NCBI GenBank assembly: GCA_028818705.1 | Contig: JAPPNJ010000011.1 | Span: forward strand, 26,464-90,463 | Direction of reading: 5' to 3' | Length of the DNA stretch: 64,000 nucleotides | Origin: Candidatus Poribacteria bacterium | Lineage (GTDB): Bacteria > Poribacteria > WGA-4E > WGA-3G | Shown here: piece after piece, positions 1-10,542 of the stretch | How positions within the stretch are numbered: the first letter of the stretch is position 1 | Layout: every line of letters starts with the position of its first letter | Translations under genes and position numbers: made by a program | Notes under the pieces: generated by a model | What the model saw: the letters and a program-made list of their open reading frames with translations, nothing else | Database searches by the model: none | What the model was told of the DNA's origin: nothing

Positions 1-162
1 GGCAATTTGTCGTGACAAGCCTCTAACAAATCCACATCTATATCACGACCTCTGAGATCCCCGCGGCTTTTGAAAAGAGGACTTTTCTCACAAAAAATTA
101 ATAAAGTCCCACAGTATTCTGCAATTTCCAAGCAAGATCAACAATTTTTATGGATATAACAC

Positions 163-222
163 GACGCCGATATCAACGAGGATGGCGTAGCCAATACCGC
201 TGACCTTGTTCTGGCCGTCTGA
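163..222 (+). pseudogene. Dockerin type I-like remnant (..DADINEDGVANTADLVLAV*)
   Basis: Translation of 163-222 gives DADINEDGVANTADLVLAV then TGA, matching a dockerin/EF-hand-like half repeat (DxNxDGxxNxxDLxL). An in-frame TAA lies just upstream, so no intact ORF. Confidence 0.45.
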
Positions 223-399
223 TTTATACGGGGGTTGGGAATTTAGGGGGTTAAATATAACGAAACACTCTCACTGCAAGACATTTTCAGCAAAATATTC
301 TGTTTGCGTAAGCCCTGTAATGGTTAAATGAGAGATAGCCCCAACCAACACTTGGTAGATTGTAGCTACAAACACTATGCAGAAACGCTTGCTGTCATC

Positions 400-1161
400 T
401 TATGCAGGTTTAACCGCCTCCACCTTAACACTGGCGACCTCCACCTGACGCATTTTCGCGTAGGCTGATTTACTGAGAACCTGAACGTTCTCAAATCCAG
501 CCTGACGCATCGAATCTAAATATTGGTTTTCAGGTAACGCACCTGAAATACAACTCACCCATGCGCTTACTGCGGCTCTCGCCCATCTGGGCATGTTGTT
601 GGCGACCATGTCGGACACCACCAATTTACCGCCCGGTTTAAGGACGCGGTAGGCTTCTTCAAACACCTTATTCTTATCCGGCGACAGACAGATCACGCAA
701 TTGGAGATGATCCAATCCACACTTTCATCTTCAACCGGCATAGATTCGATCTCACCCAGACGGAAATCAACATTCTTCGCGCCAGCCTCCTCGGCGTTCC
801 GTCGCGCTCTCTCAATCATCTCAGGGGTCATATCGATGCCTATCGCCCTGCCACTTTCACCGACAAGGTGCGATGCGAGTAACACATCAATCCCGGCACC
901 CGATCCGAGATCAACCACAACGTCGCCCTCTTGCACATCCATATATTCCAGTGGATTCCCACAACCAAAGGAATGTTCAGCAGCATCAGTGGGAATGCTG
1001 GAAATCTGTGCTTCGGTGTAACCATTCTTTTCTGCGGGACTATCCGTCTTGGTGTCCGGACAGCAGGTAAGTGATGAACAGCACGATTCATCGGTTTTTA
1101 TTCTGTCGGCATAATGCTGACGAACAGATTCTTTAATTTGCTTTACATCTTGAGACTTCAT
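400..1161 (-). CDS. arsM: Arsenite S-adenosylmethyltransferase (ArsM-like)
   Basis: SAM-binding VVDLGSGAGIDVLLAS; N-terminal CCSSLTCC; ISNCVICLSPDK; conserved SCISGAL region. Confidence 0.88.
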   Translation of the reverse strand: MKSQDVKQIKESVRQHYADRIKTDESCCSSLTCCPDTKTDSPAEKNGYTEAQISSIPTDAAEHSFGCGNPLEYMDVQEGDVVVDLGSGAGIDVLLASHLVGESGRAIGIDMTPEMIERARRNAEEAGAKNVDFRLGEIESMPVEDESVDWIISNCVICLSPDKNKVFEEAYRVLKPGGKLVVSDMVANNMPRWARAAVSAWVSCISGALPENQYLDSMRQAGFENVQVLSKSAYAKMRQVEVASVKVEAVKPA

Positions 1162-1225
1162 AATTTTCCTCCAAAGTGAGGTATTGTTATTTTTTTAAGA
1201 CAACCAATTCGTGGTGAGAATCTGG

Positions 1226-2683
1226 CTATAAACACCACGCATAAGGACCAGGACCTGTCCGACGAACCATTTCGGCGATCTGCTGGCGCATCTGCGCGAT
1301 GCGGTTCTGGTGTTCCGGACGATCAACAACGTTTTGCATTTCGCCCGGGTCGGTCTTTAGGTCGTACAGTTCATCAATATCGAAGCGGTTTTGAACATAT
1401 TTCCAGTCTCCATCTTTTACCATCACGTGAGCCGCCAACTCCTCTGGCGCGTCGGCGTTGTGATAGATTGCATCAAGGCTGGCGATTTCGGCGAAGATCG
1501 GTTGATGTTCAGGTTCCTGCCCGTTCAAAATCGCCTCCGCAACGGATCTCCCATCAATCGGCGTTTCTGGTGCTTGACTCGCGAAACTCAGCAAAGTCGG
1601 CATCAGATCCACGCCAGCCAGAGGGGTTGTGACCCGAAAACCTGAAGGTAAATGGTTCTGCCATGAGATCAGACACGGCACCCGCACCGAAGCCTCATAC
1701 ATCAAACACTTCTCGGTATAACCGTGGTCACCGAGCAACTCACCGTGATCACTCATAAAGGCGACAACCGTATTTGTTCCTTCAAGTGCCTTCAGTAGCC
1801 TTCCAACTTGATCGTCAATGTGCGTGATTAAGGCGTAATAGTAAGTCATCATTCGGCGGAATTCATTGTCGGTCACCGTTGAAGGGATACGAAATTTTCC
1901 TCGCTTCTGAAATTCGGGCTTCTCGTCGAGGGGATCGCGCAACGAGTCAGGTAGTGGCATCTCTTCTTCGCGATAGCGTCCCGGCAGGTCGGGTGGCACC
2001 AAGACAAGTGGGTGAGGGTCTTTGATACTCGCAAACAAGAAAAATGGGGCATCATCTTGCTGTTGAACAAATTCCAGTGCCCGGTCAATTGTCCAAGTTG
2101 TGCGTTGCTGTCGAGGATCCGTGATCGCGCCAAACGCCAGGATATTTCCGTACTGCGTCATTCCGGGTGCACCTGAGCGATATAAATTTTCCACACCCTC
2201 CGCATCAAAATAATCGAACAGCGGATCTGGATGGTCCCCGAGATAACGATAGGTAGACCAGAAATCGGTAAATCCGTGTTGTGGGCGATGGTCGTCTCCC
2301 AAGTGCCACGGTCCAACAATACCACAGCGATAGCCAGCACGTTTGAGCACATCCCCGATAGTCGTCCGGTCGTGAGGTAGGTAGCCGCCGAACTCGTCCA
2401 TCCTTTCGGGTCCATAATTTCGCAGCTGTAAGTGGGCATGCGGATAGAGTCCAGTCAACCAACTCGCTCGCGCCGGTGAACAGACAGGAGACGCACAGTA
2501 AGCGTTTTCAAAGCAGACACCGTTCGCTGCCAACCGATCCAGATGGGGTGTCTGAACGACCGGGCTACCAGCGAATCCGGCTGCGTCCCACCGCATCTGA
2601 TCACACATAATGAGTACGATATTGGGTCGAGATGTTGTCATCACTTTAAAACGGCTATGTGAGAGGGCATGAAAAATGTTCAA
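1226..2683 (-). CDS. Cys-type sulfatase
   Basis: N-terminal RPNIVLIMCDQMRWD; signature CSPARASWLTGLYPH; MSDHGELLGDHG. Confidence 0.93.
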   Translation of the reverse strand: MNIFHALSHSRFKVMTTSRPNIVLIMCDQMRWDAAGFAGSPVVQTPHLDRLAANGVCFENAYCASPVCSPARASWLTGLYPHAHLQLRNYGPERMDEFGGYLPHDRTTIGDVLKRAGYRCGIVGPWHLGDDHRPQHGFTDFWSTYRYLGDHPDPLFDYFDAEGVENLYRSGAPGMTQYGNILAFGAITDPRQQRTTWTIDRALEFVQQQDDAPFFLFASIKDPHPLVLVPPDLPGRYREEEMPLPDSLRDPLDEKPEFQKRGKFRIPSTVTDNEFRRMMTYYYALITHIDDQVGRLLKALEGTNTVVAFMSDHGELLGDHGYTEKCLMYEASVRVPCLISWQNHLPSGFRVTTPLAGVDLMPTLLSFASQAPETPIDGRSVAEAILNGQEPEHQPIFAEIASLDAIYHNADAPEELAAHVMVKDGDWKYVQNRFDIDELYDLKTDPGEMQNVVDRPEHQNRIAQMRQQIAEMVRRTGPGPYAWCL

Positions 2684-2716
2684 ACCTTCGTCAGATTAAT
2701 GTAGTATGTGTCACTT

Positions 2717-3439
2717 CTATTTCATTGCGTAATCTACTGTTACCAAAGCACTAACCTTCTTAGATATGGAGGAGACATCATCAGTACTCTTCTCGGAAAT
2801 ACCACTCGAATCTGCAGAGCGTACGCTGAACACGCCCTGACGCGCAGCACGGAGCGAACCGAGGTTCACGCCGCTCCCTTCAGCCAACGTTTTGGCCCGT
2901 TCTCGCGCATCCTTAGTCGCTTCTACCAGCAACTGACTCTTTAACGCATTCACTTGCGTATAATAGTAACTCGGCATTCCTGAACGTAGGGCTATGCCTT
3001 CTCCGAGCAGCGAAGCAATTGCTGTAGATAGCTTTGATATGTTATGTACGTCCCTTGATTTAACCCCAATTCCCTGCGAAAGCTCAAAGAATTCTATCTC
3101 ATTTGTTTCATGCCCATTTTCTGCCCTTCTCCTGCGCTCATTTACAGAGACCGCGCGAATTCTTATCTCCTCAGCTTCCACCTGGTTGTTCTGTAAAAAA
3201 TTTAATACTTTCTCCCGGTGTTCAGCAAGAACAGTGTACGCTTCTGCCATATTTCTATCTCTTGCTTTGACTGTAATGTACCATATCACCATATCTGACT
3301 CGACTGAGATCTCGGCATATCCCCTCACCTTAATAATTTGGTGAGACATTCGTATATCTCGCATCGCATCTGTAACAAGGTAAGTCGAAATCACGAGTCC
3401 AAGAGCGAGTATGAGACCAAATGGTATAAATCCTTTCAT
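2717..3439 (-). CDS. SIMPL domain (DUF541) protein, membrane anchored
   Basis: N-terminal TM followed by KVRGYAEISVESDMVIWYITVKARD and a DARERAKTLAEGSGVNLGSL region typical of SIMPL/DUF541. Confidence 0.85.
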   Translation of the reverse strand: MKGFIPFGLILALGLVISTYLVTDAMRDIRMSHQIIKVRGYAEISVESDMVIWYITVKARDRNMAEAYTVLAEHREKVLNFLQNNQVEAEEIRIRAVSVNERRRRAENGHETNEIEFFELSQGIGVKSRDVHNISKLSTAIASLLGEGIALRSGMPSYYYTQVNALKSQLLVEATKDARERAKTLAEGSGVNLGSLRAARQGVFSVRSADSSGISEKSTDDVSSISKKVSALVTVDYAMK

Positions 3440-3492
3440 GTTACGTATACCTCCTCAATGAATGCGAACTTCAATATTTTGACCGCTGTCTA

Positions 3493-3903
3493 TTATGGTG
3501 CGAAACTCGATCGGAGTTTGATACCCCAGCGTCCCGCTTCGTAGGTTAAGACATAGAGCGATTCATAGGAGGCAATGACCGAGCCATCGGCGCGATAGCG
3601 TGTGAACTGCGTATCAACATGGACTTTGGACTCCGAGATGTGGACAATGTTACGTCTGTCCCAAGCACTGTGGTGCCAACCCCTTGCAGTTAGGTTGGTT
3701 CTCATTCTCTCCGCATCCTGCTCACCCGGTTTGTTGAGTATTCGCATGTTCCCAGAAGCGAGACGGTAGTGCGGAAAGTGAAACGTTTTTTCCCATGCGA
3801 TTATATCAAGACGATTGAAAGCCGCCATCCACGTGTCAAGAACTTCTATAACTTCAGCTTCGATTGTTTCTTTCATTTTTTTCACCTCAGGTAATTTTAT
3901 CAA
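3493..3903 (-). CDS. SnoaL/NTF2-like small protein
   Basis: VLDTWMAAFNRLDIIAWEKTFHFPHYRLASG resembles the NTF2-like fold; clean ORF with start context. Confidence 0.6.
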   Translation of the reverse strand: MIKLPEVKKMKETIEAEVIEVLDTWMAAFNRLDIIAWEKTFHFPHYRLASGNMRILNKPGEQDAERMRTNLTARGWHHSAWDRRNIVHISESKVHVDTQFTRYRADGSVIASYESLYVLTYEAGRWGIKLRSSFAP

Positions 3904-4218
3904 ATTCGGGACGTTTCATTGGGACACGGATGCCCTGCCTAAGATCGTTTATTTTAACATAGATATCCTATCCATGCAAACAATAATTCTTGACGAAAGT
4001 TTGTTTTGTTGGGTTTCAACTGCGTTTCAACCCAACCTACTGACCACTAAACCCTGACCACCGAGAGCATTACGTAGGAATGCACCCTGAAAGGTTTGCG
4101 AAGCAAACCGCCCTGACCGCTGACTACTGACGACTGTCCGCTAACTCACTGGCACAATCTAACAGATTATGCTACAATGGTCGTAAATTGGGTAGGGAAT
4201 GGAGCATCGTAAGTATCT

Positions 4219-5585
4219 ATGAACATTGTCTTTCTATTTTCAGATGAACACGCCGGTACTGTGATGGGGAATAGTGGGCATCCCGTTGTCCAGACGCCAC
4301 ATCTTGATCGCCTCGCCGAGCAGAGTTACACATTCGACAACGCTTATTGCAATTATCCAATCTGTACACCTTCACGCCTATCTATGCTCACTGGACGCTA
4401 TCCGCATCAGATTGAAGCGTGGGATTTGGCGGCAATTGCTGATGGGCAGCAGCACCAGACATGGGGCGACTATTTGACGGAGGCGGGTTATGAGACTGTG
4501 TTATGCGGACGAACGCATTTCAACGGGTCGGATCGACTGCTCGGCTTCTCCCATCGCTTGTTGGATGATCTGCCCCGGTGGTGTCGCTCAACGGGGCGTC
4601 CACCACGGCGTACGCCCGACGAACGTCGAGGTTCTAATTCGCACGTTACCGAATGCGGACCGGGAGACCACGAACACACGAGATACGACAGAAACGTCAC
4701 GAACTTGGCAGTAGACTTCCTTAATCAGAAAGCAGATGCGTCAGATGATAACCCTTTCCTCCTCTACTGCGGATTCATGAACCCACACTACTGATTGCAC
4801 CGCCCGAATTCTATTCACAGTACGACCCGGACACGCTTGAACTACCCGCCACGTGGAACGAACCGCTCGAATCTCAACATCCCATAATCCAACACCACCG
4901 TTGGGCGTGGCGAAACGAGATTCCACCACCTGAAGCAACTGTGCGTTGTGCGTTGGCTTCGTATTACGCACTTGTTTCGACTCTCGATGCTGAGATTGGA
5001 CGGATACTTGAGGCAATTGACACGTCTCCGCTACGCGAAAATACGCTTGTCATCTACACCAGTGATCACGGTGAGATGGCAGGACACCACGGCATGTGGC
5101 AAAAACAGTGCTTCTACGAACCAGCAGTAAAAGTGCCACTCATGCTCCGCCTACCTTCGGGTGAGAACGGTCGCGTGGCACAAAACGTTTCTCTGGTAGA
5201 TGTCTTACCGACGCTGTTGGAGGTCGCAGGTCTGGAAACACCGCGCGATTTACCGGGGGACAGTCTGCTAGGAATAGCCCAACACCAATCAGACGAAACG
5301 ACACGTTCCGTCTTCTCAGAGTACCATCACATGGGTATGCTGAATGCCGGTTTTATGCTCAAGCGTGGAAATTACAAACTGTGTCATTACGTCGGGAGCG
5401 AATCGCAGCTGTTCAATGTGGATATTGATCCGTTAGAGAACGATGACTTGGCATCAAAGCCCGAATATGCAGCGACACGTAGTGAAATGGAAGTTGCCTT
5501 GCGTGCCGTTCTTGATCCAGAACGCGAAGATGCACGGGCAAAAGAGAATCAAAGCGTGCGTAGATTGAAACTTGGGGAGATCTAA
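4219..5585 (+). pseudogene. Cys-type sulfatase, frameshifted (ORFs 4219-4794 and 4941-5585)
   Basis: CTPSRLSMLTGRYPH signature in ORF1, which ends NPHY*. Frame 3 from 4791 continues LIAPPEFYSQYDPDTLELP into ORF2 (SDHGEMAGHHGMWQK). Confidence 0.85.
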
Positions 5586-5588
5586 CTC

Positions 5589-6650
5589 TTAAACTTCGCC
5601 ATCCCAATAACTCAGGCTTGGGTCTTTACGGTAAATCTTCCCAACAACATAAGGCAACACTTTGTTGGAATCTGGATACTCGCTCACATCGTGGGGTGTA
5701 GTGGTGCCGAGTATAAATAACACAACCGCCGCATCGCTATTATTGACAAACTTATGCGCGCCGATTGTGCCGGGCGGAAAGGCGATGAAATCCCCTTCCC
5801 TTACCTCTGCATCGCCTCGTGGCGTTTTGAGCGTGCAGGTGCCTTCCATTACGTAGCACATCTCCTCACCGAAATTGTGAAAATGCATCGGGAAACTCAT
5901 CTTCCCCGGTAGGAGACGGATAACGCGATACCCCAAATTCTTGCCGCCGATAAGCGGGTCAATGTCTTTATCTTCAAAATCATAAGGGTGTGGTGCATTC
6001 TTATACTGCCACTCTATTTCATCAATGTGAATCCGATTGATGTAAATATCTCGCCGCGCTTGCAGGCAGTCAACGAGGTATTGACGCGCATCTTTAAAGA
6101 TGGAGTGCCCGTCGCCAACAAGAATCGTGTTGAAGCGAAGTCCCAAAATTTTACGCAGTTCAAGTGCCGCTTTAGGCGGATCAGCCAACTTTTCATCGGC
6201 GAGTAAAGTCAACGCACCCATCGGTTCGCCTACTACCAGATCTCCGAACAGAACAGCCCCTTTCTCTGGAAAGTAGAGTGCAATCTCGCCAGGGCTTTTT
6301 CCATAACTGAGATGAATGGCATGTAAACCTGGCACAATCGCCTCTCGGTCCTGAACAGTTCTTGTTGGCGTGATGCTCAACGCATCAGCATCCGCTTCAT
6401 GCACAATCACTTCGGCACCCGTCCGCTGCTGAAAAACAGCCGCTTCACGTTCATGATCCGCATTTGTCAGCACAATCAACTTCGCGCCGCCGAGTGCCGT
6501 TAGATGTTCATAGTCAGCATCGGACATCGGAACTGGGTCTATGAGAACATTGCCGTCAGGACGCACCCACAAATGCCCGTTAAAATCTACCTGCCGTTCA
6601 GGACTAAAGACACCCCAACTGTATATATCTTCAAAAATCAAGCGTTTCAT
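5589..6650 (-). CDS. Metallo-beta-lactamase-like domain fused to C-terminal cupin
   Basis: N-terminal MBL-like fold (IDPVPMSDADYEHL..GKSPGEIALYFPEKGAVLFGDLVVG..ILVGDGHS); C-terminal cupin (SFPMHFHNFGEEMCYVMEGTCTLKT..EGDFIAFPPG). Start taken at internal MKRLIFED. Confidence 0.8.
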   Translation of the reverse strand: MKRLIFEDIYSWGVFSPERQVDFNGHLWVRPDGNVLIDPVPMSDADYEHLTALGGAKLIVLTNADHEREAAVFQQRTGAEVIVHEADADALSITPTRTVQDREAIVPGLHAIHLSYGKSPGEIALYFPEKGAVLFGDLVVGEPMGALTLLADEKLADPPKAALELRKILGLRFNTILVGDGHSIFKDARQYLVDCLQARRDIYINRIHIDEIEWQYKNAPHPYDFEDKDIDPLIGGKNLGYRVIRLLPGKMSFPMHFHNFGEEMCYVMEGTCTLKTPRGDAEVREGDFIAFPPGTIGAHKFVNNSDAAVVLFILGTTTPHDVSEYPDSNKVLPYVVGKIYRKDPSLSYWDGEV

Positions 6651-7194
6651 CTGTATGCCCCTCTGGGGACCCCTCCTTTGAGACAAGCCCGTAGACCTCA
6701 ATTTCGTGGACAAAGGCTCTACCTAACCGGACTCTCGATACGACTCTACCATGCATCGGATCAAACTCGCCTCGCATCTTTTCATCTTCGGTGGTACCAC
6801 TGATGTAGATGCGGAGTGCATCCGTTACAACACCACTAACACGCATTTGGACGACCGGACTCTCGTTATTTTGAACTTGCCGAATTGGGTGCCACCGTCC
6901 CTCACCTTCTAATTTTTCGTATATCATAAAGCTTGTGATGTTCGTCCCGCGGATGGTGATCCGATGAATTGCTTTTTGTGTCGGCAAGTTAAGATGAATC
7001 CACCGTCCGGCAGCGTATCCTCTCGTTTTTTCATCACCGTCTATCATTTCTGGGGCAGTGCAGGTGACCCCTTCCGTGACGGCATAGTTGTAATACTCCT
7101 GTGGTTCAAACAACATTTGCAATACCTTGGATTGGCACCCCGAAAAAAGTGCCACGGCGCAGAGCACTGGAAAGATAAAGAGGTAACGTCGCAT
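6631..7194 (-). CDS. Putative lipoprotein with discoidin-like (F5/8C-like) region
   Basis: Lipobox-like LFSGC signal; RWIHLNLPTQKAIHRITIRG pattern; overlaps the next gene start by about 20 bp. Confidence 0.65.
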   Translation of the reverse strand: MRRYLFIFPVLCAVALFSGCQSKVLQMLFEPQEYYNYAVTEGVTCTAPEMIDGDEKTRGYAAGRWIHLNLPTQKAIHRITIRGTNITSFMIYEKLEGEGRWHPIRQVQNNESPVVQMRVSGVVTDALRIYISGTTEDEKMRGEFDPMHGRVVSRVRLGRAFVHEIEVYGLVSKEGSPEGHTDETLDF

Positions 7195-7280
7195 TTCTCT
7201 CCTCCCGTTATCCGTTCCCGTTTTTGTGGAATATTATAGCACACTTTTATTCTTCTTTGAACCCGAATTTTGCGAAAGCG

Positions 7281-7309
7281 TTGTTTTAAAATCGAAACTG
7301 CGATATAAT
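7281..7309 (+). promoter_or_regulatory. Candidate sigma70 promoter (TTGTTT-17-TATAAT)
   Basis: TTGTTT 7281-7286, TATAAT 7304-7309, upstream of the oxidoreductase gene. Confidence 0.45.
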
Positions 7310-7403
7310 AATCCCTTACAAAAATGAGCCTCTAAATCATGGTCACAAAGTTGCGCGGTTTCCTATCGCGGCAGCCGAAATGGGTCTCACACAGGAGAAA
7401 ATT

Positions 7404-8441
7404 ATGTACAAAAGCGCGATTTTAGGATGTCGTGGACGTGCACGTGGACACGCACGCGCCTATGAACACGTCAAGGGCGGAAAACTCGCCGCTATTTGCG
7501 ATATGCAGGAAGATTTGCTCAACGATTTCGGCGAGGAATTCGGGATTGATGCCCGCTATACCGATCTCGACGAAATGCTTTCAAAGGAGAAGCCGGATAT
7601 GTTGCATATTGTCACCGCACCCGTGCTACGCGGCAGCAATGAACGCATCCGCTACCCACTAATGAACCAAGCCTCTGAGCACGGCGTGCCTGCTGCGATT
7701 GTCGAGAAACCGATCGCCGTCGAAAGCGAAGACTGGCGGCAGATATCCGAACTCGCTGAACACACTAAAACGAAATTCGTTGTCAACACACAACTCAATT
7801 TTCACCCGCAGAACCTCGCACTTAAGCGGGATGTCGCTGAAGGAAAAATCGGCGCAATCAAATTTATAGAAGCGAGCGCACGCAACCCGCCCGTTGATCA
7901 GGCACCACACGTCCTACAACTCGTGTCATCGTACATTGATAACTCCCGTCCAGTGCAAGTGCAAGGACAAATCTCTGGATCAGAACAACTCGATTCAGCG
8001 CAGCCTTCGCCCGCCAATGCCACAGCACTCGCAACCTACGCAAACGGTGTGCAAGTCTCGCTCGCATTCGGTCCGGTGGTGGCACCACGTGTGCTACCCG
8101 ACACCTCAAATAACAGGCACAAACGCGTCTGTGTGTTCGGCGAACAAGGGTTTGTTCACTGGCGATTCGAGAGTTGGGAACGCAATCTACCCGGAACCGG
8201 TTATGAAGGTGGTGACCTGAGCTACGGCGACCAAGATGTCATCGCGCAGGGCGGACTCACCGACGCAGTCTTCGAGTGGCTCGACGACGAGAGTAAGGTT
8301 CATCCGACGCATCTCAAGCAATCCCTCGCTGAGTTCAATTTGCTCTTGGGTATTTACTATAGCGGCTTGACGAACACTGTCGTCGAATTGCCGTTCGATC
8401 CGCCCGATGGCATGATTGACATGTTCCATGAACGCCTTTAG
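7404..8441 (+). CDS. Gfo/Idh/MocA family oxidoreductase
   Basis: N-terminal YKSAILGCRGRARGHARAYE Rossmann-like; AIVEKPIAVESEDW (EKP motif). Start taken at internal ATG 7404. Confidence 0.85.
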   Translation: MYKSAILGCRGRARGHARAYEHVKGGKLAAICDMQEDLLNDFGEEFGIDARYTDLDEMLSKEKPDMLHIVTAPVLRGSNERIRYPLMNQASEHGVPAAIVEKPIAVESEDWRQISELAEHTKTKFVVNTQLNFHPQNLALKRDVAEGKIGAIKFIEASARNPPVDQAPHVLQLVSSYIDNSRPVQVQGQISGSEQLDSAQPSPANATALATYANGVQVSLAFGPVVAPRVLPDTSNNRHKRVCVFGEQGFVHWRFESWERNLPGTGYEGGDLSYGDQDVIAQGGLTDAVFEWLDDESKVHPTHLKQSLAEFNLLLGIYYSGLTNTVVELPFDPPDGMIDMFHERL

Positions 8442-8511
8442 CTATATTCATTGCCATCCCGAAATTGTAGGGCGAGGTCCCTGTGCCTCGCCACCCCAAA
8501 AGGACCAGATC

Positions 8512-9663
8512 GTGAACAATATCATCTACATGGACAATCATGCAACAACGCCGATTGCCCCCGAAGTGTTGGAAGCCATGATACCCTACCTCACAACGCA
8601 TTTTGGTAATGCCTCGAGCACACACTCGTTCGGCACGACGGCGAAGGATGCGGTAGACAAAGCACGTCATCAAGTTGCTGATCTGCTCGGATGTTCAGTG
8701 GAGGAGATCGTCTTCACCAGCGGTGCAACTGAATCCGACAACCTTGCTATTCGAGGGATCGCCTACGCTCGTAGAGATAATGGAAACCACATCATTACAA
8801 ACACAGCAGAGCATCACGCAATCCTCGATACATGCCACGCCTTAGCAGCAGAAGGATTTGAAACCACATATCTCCCTGTGGACAAATACGGGATGGTAAG
8901 CCCAGACGATGTGGAAGCCGCGATAACCCCGAAAACCGTTCTGATGAGTTTCATGTATGCGAATAATGAAGTAGGCACGATAAACCCAATATCCGATATT
9001 GCTACCGTAGCTGCCAAACACGGTGTGCTTTTCCATTCAGATGCCGTGCAAGGGATTGGGCAGTTATCATCAGATATGGAGCGATTGGGTGTGGATCTTG
9101 CATCCCTGACGGCGCACAAGATTTACGGTCCGAAGGGGATTGGTGCGCTTTATATCCGTCGAAACATCTCTCCACCACACTCGCTTTTTCACGGCGGTGG
9201 ACAAGAATTGGGGGTCCGACCCGGCACACTAAACGTCGCAGGGATAGTAGGTTTAGGTGCAGCGTGCGAACTTGCTAAAAATTACATGGAGCAGGGAAAA
9301 AATGGCGTCTCAGCCTTGCGCGACACCCTCCATCAGAAGCTAAATGTCTGCTTAGAAGACATCCATCTCAACGGACACCCTGAACAACGACTACCGGGTA
9401 ATCTGAACCTCTGTTTTGCGAGTGTACAAAGCCACGCCTTGCTAATGGGATTGAAAAGCGTTGCGATATCAACCGGATCGGCATGTGATTCTGAGTCGGT
9501 GACAGCATCACACGTTTTGGTTGCAATGGGAGTTCCGAATGAACTCGCGTTGACTGCCATCCGTTTCGGCTTGGGACGCTATAACACGGCTGAAGAAGTG
9601 GATATTGTTGCGGATGAGGTTATAAGAGTTGTTAACCGGCTACGGGCTTTGGCACCTGAATAG
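8512..9663 (+). CDS. Cysteine desulfurase (NifS/IscS-like)
   Basis: YMDNHATTPIAPEV; VEEIVFTSGATESDNLAIRG; SLTAHKIYGPKGIGALY (PLP Lys); STGSACDSESVTASHVL. GTG start at 8512 preferred over the annotated ORF start. Confidence 0.93.
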   Translation: MNNIIYMDNHATTPIAPEVLEAMIPYLTTHFGNASSTHSFGTTAKDAVDKARHQVADLLGCSVEEIVFTSGATESDNLAIRGIAYARRDNGNHIITNTAEHHAILDTCHALAAEGFETTYLPVDKYGMVSPDDVEAAITPKTVLMSFMYANNEVGTINPISDIATVAAKHGVLFHSDAVQGIGQLSSDMERLGVDLASLTAHKIYGPKGIGALYIRRNISPPHSLFHGGGQELGVRPGTLNVAGIVGLGAACELAKNYMEQGKNGVSALRDTLHQKLNVCLEDIHLNGHPEQRLPGNLNLCFASVQSHALLMGLKSVAISTGSACDSESVTASHVLVAMGVPNELALTAIRFGLGRYNTAEEVDIVADEVIRVVNRLRALAPE

Positions 9664-9670
9664 CAAGGCA

Positions 9671-9898
9671 TTAGGAACTTTGTTCCATTTGTGAGGGGTT
9701 TTTGGCCACATGCTGGGCAATCAATTCGCGTACAGCAGGCACTAACTCTATGGGAACTTCTATCAGCACGCTGGATTCATCCGCAAACGCTGCTTCGTCT
9801 TCGGCAACGGCTTCATCTTCTGTCTGCTGCTCGTAGTGTGTAATGACACTCTGGACGCGTTCTTCATCCCAACCGGGGGGAAATTCATTTTTTTTCAT
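9671..9898 (-). CDS. Putative antitoxin (partner of BrnT-like toxin)
   Basis: Short acidic ORF (MKKNEFPPGWDEERVQSVITHYE) overlapping the upstream toxin-like ORF by 4 bp. Confidence 0.6.
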   Translation of the reverse strand: MKKNEFPPGWDEERVQSVITHYEQQTEDEAVAEDEAAFADESSVLIEVPIELVPAVRELIAQHVAKNPSQMEQSS

Positions 9899-10182
9899 CG
9901 TCTGCCTTTCCTTCTTTGTCGCCGGCGGTATGCCGTTAAAGGTTTTCCGCTCAATTCATAAGCCGTAACCACAAAAACACTATTAGGTCGTCGATCTTCA
10001 ACATAGACAATTCGTAAATAGCGACCACTCTGTGTCTGACCTATGACAACTTTTGACCTTCTGTCTCCTGATCTCTTTTCACCAGGGTTTAGTAAAACTT
10101 CCTCTACCTCATGCTCCGTGACACCATGGTTATAAATATGGGGTAAGCCGGTTTCGGGATCGCTGTAAAAGCGAATGTTCAT
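9895..10182 (-). CDS. BrnT/DUF4258-like putative toxin
   Basis: MNIRFYSDPETGLPHIYNHGVTEHEVEEVLL..SGRYLRIVYVEDRRPNSVFVVTAYEL; toxin-first gene order as in BrnTA. Confidence 0.6.
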   Translation of the reverse strand: MNIRFYSDPETGLPHIYNHGVTEHEVEEVLLNPGEKRSGDRRSKVVIGQTQSGRYLRIVYVEDRRPNSVFVVTAYELSGKPLTAYRRRQRRKGRR

Positions 10183-10542
10183 TTGTCACCTAACCATTTC
10201 GTTGATTAATCAGAATAATTATAGCATAGATCAATGTAGACTGCAAAAGATATTGATCGGTAGCCGCAATCCGCTGATCGCCTCTTTCGCTGGCGAGGTT
10301 TCCTGGGGAAATACCCAAGGAAAAATACCTCGCCTTTTTTATCTTTTGGGGTTATTCAGTTTTCGGTTTTTTAACCTGTTTCGTTAGAAAGTCGGGATTC
10401 GGAGAAATCAACGGTATCTATGCCTGATGGCATAGCCCGCCTCCTACAGAAGAATTGAATCTTGACTTCCACCTATTGCAGTTTTCCCTATATCATGGTA
10501 TACTTTCGATATTATAAGATCTAAAAAGGAAACGTTTGTTTC

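Noticed and set aside
1-110. Possible minus-strand coding segment (KSRGDLRGRDIDVDLLEACHDKLP) at the left edge
   Set aside because: Too short, no start, and may be repeat-derived; cannot be judged without upstream sequence.
8416-8511. N-terminal extension of the cysteine desulfurase ORF
   Set aside because: It overlaps the previous gene and spans an intergenic hairpin; homology starts at GTG 8512.
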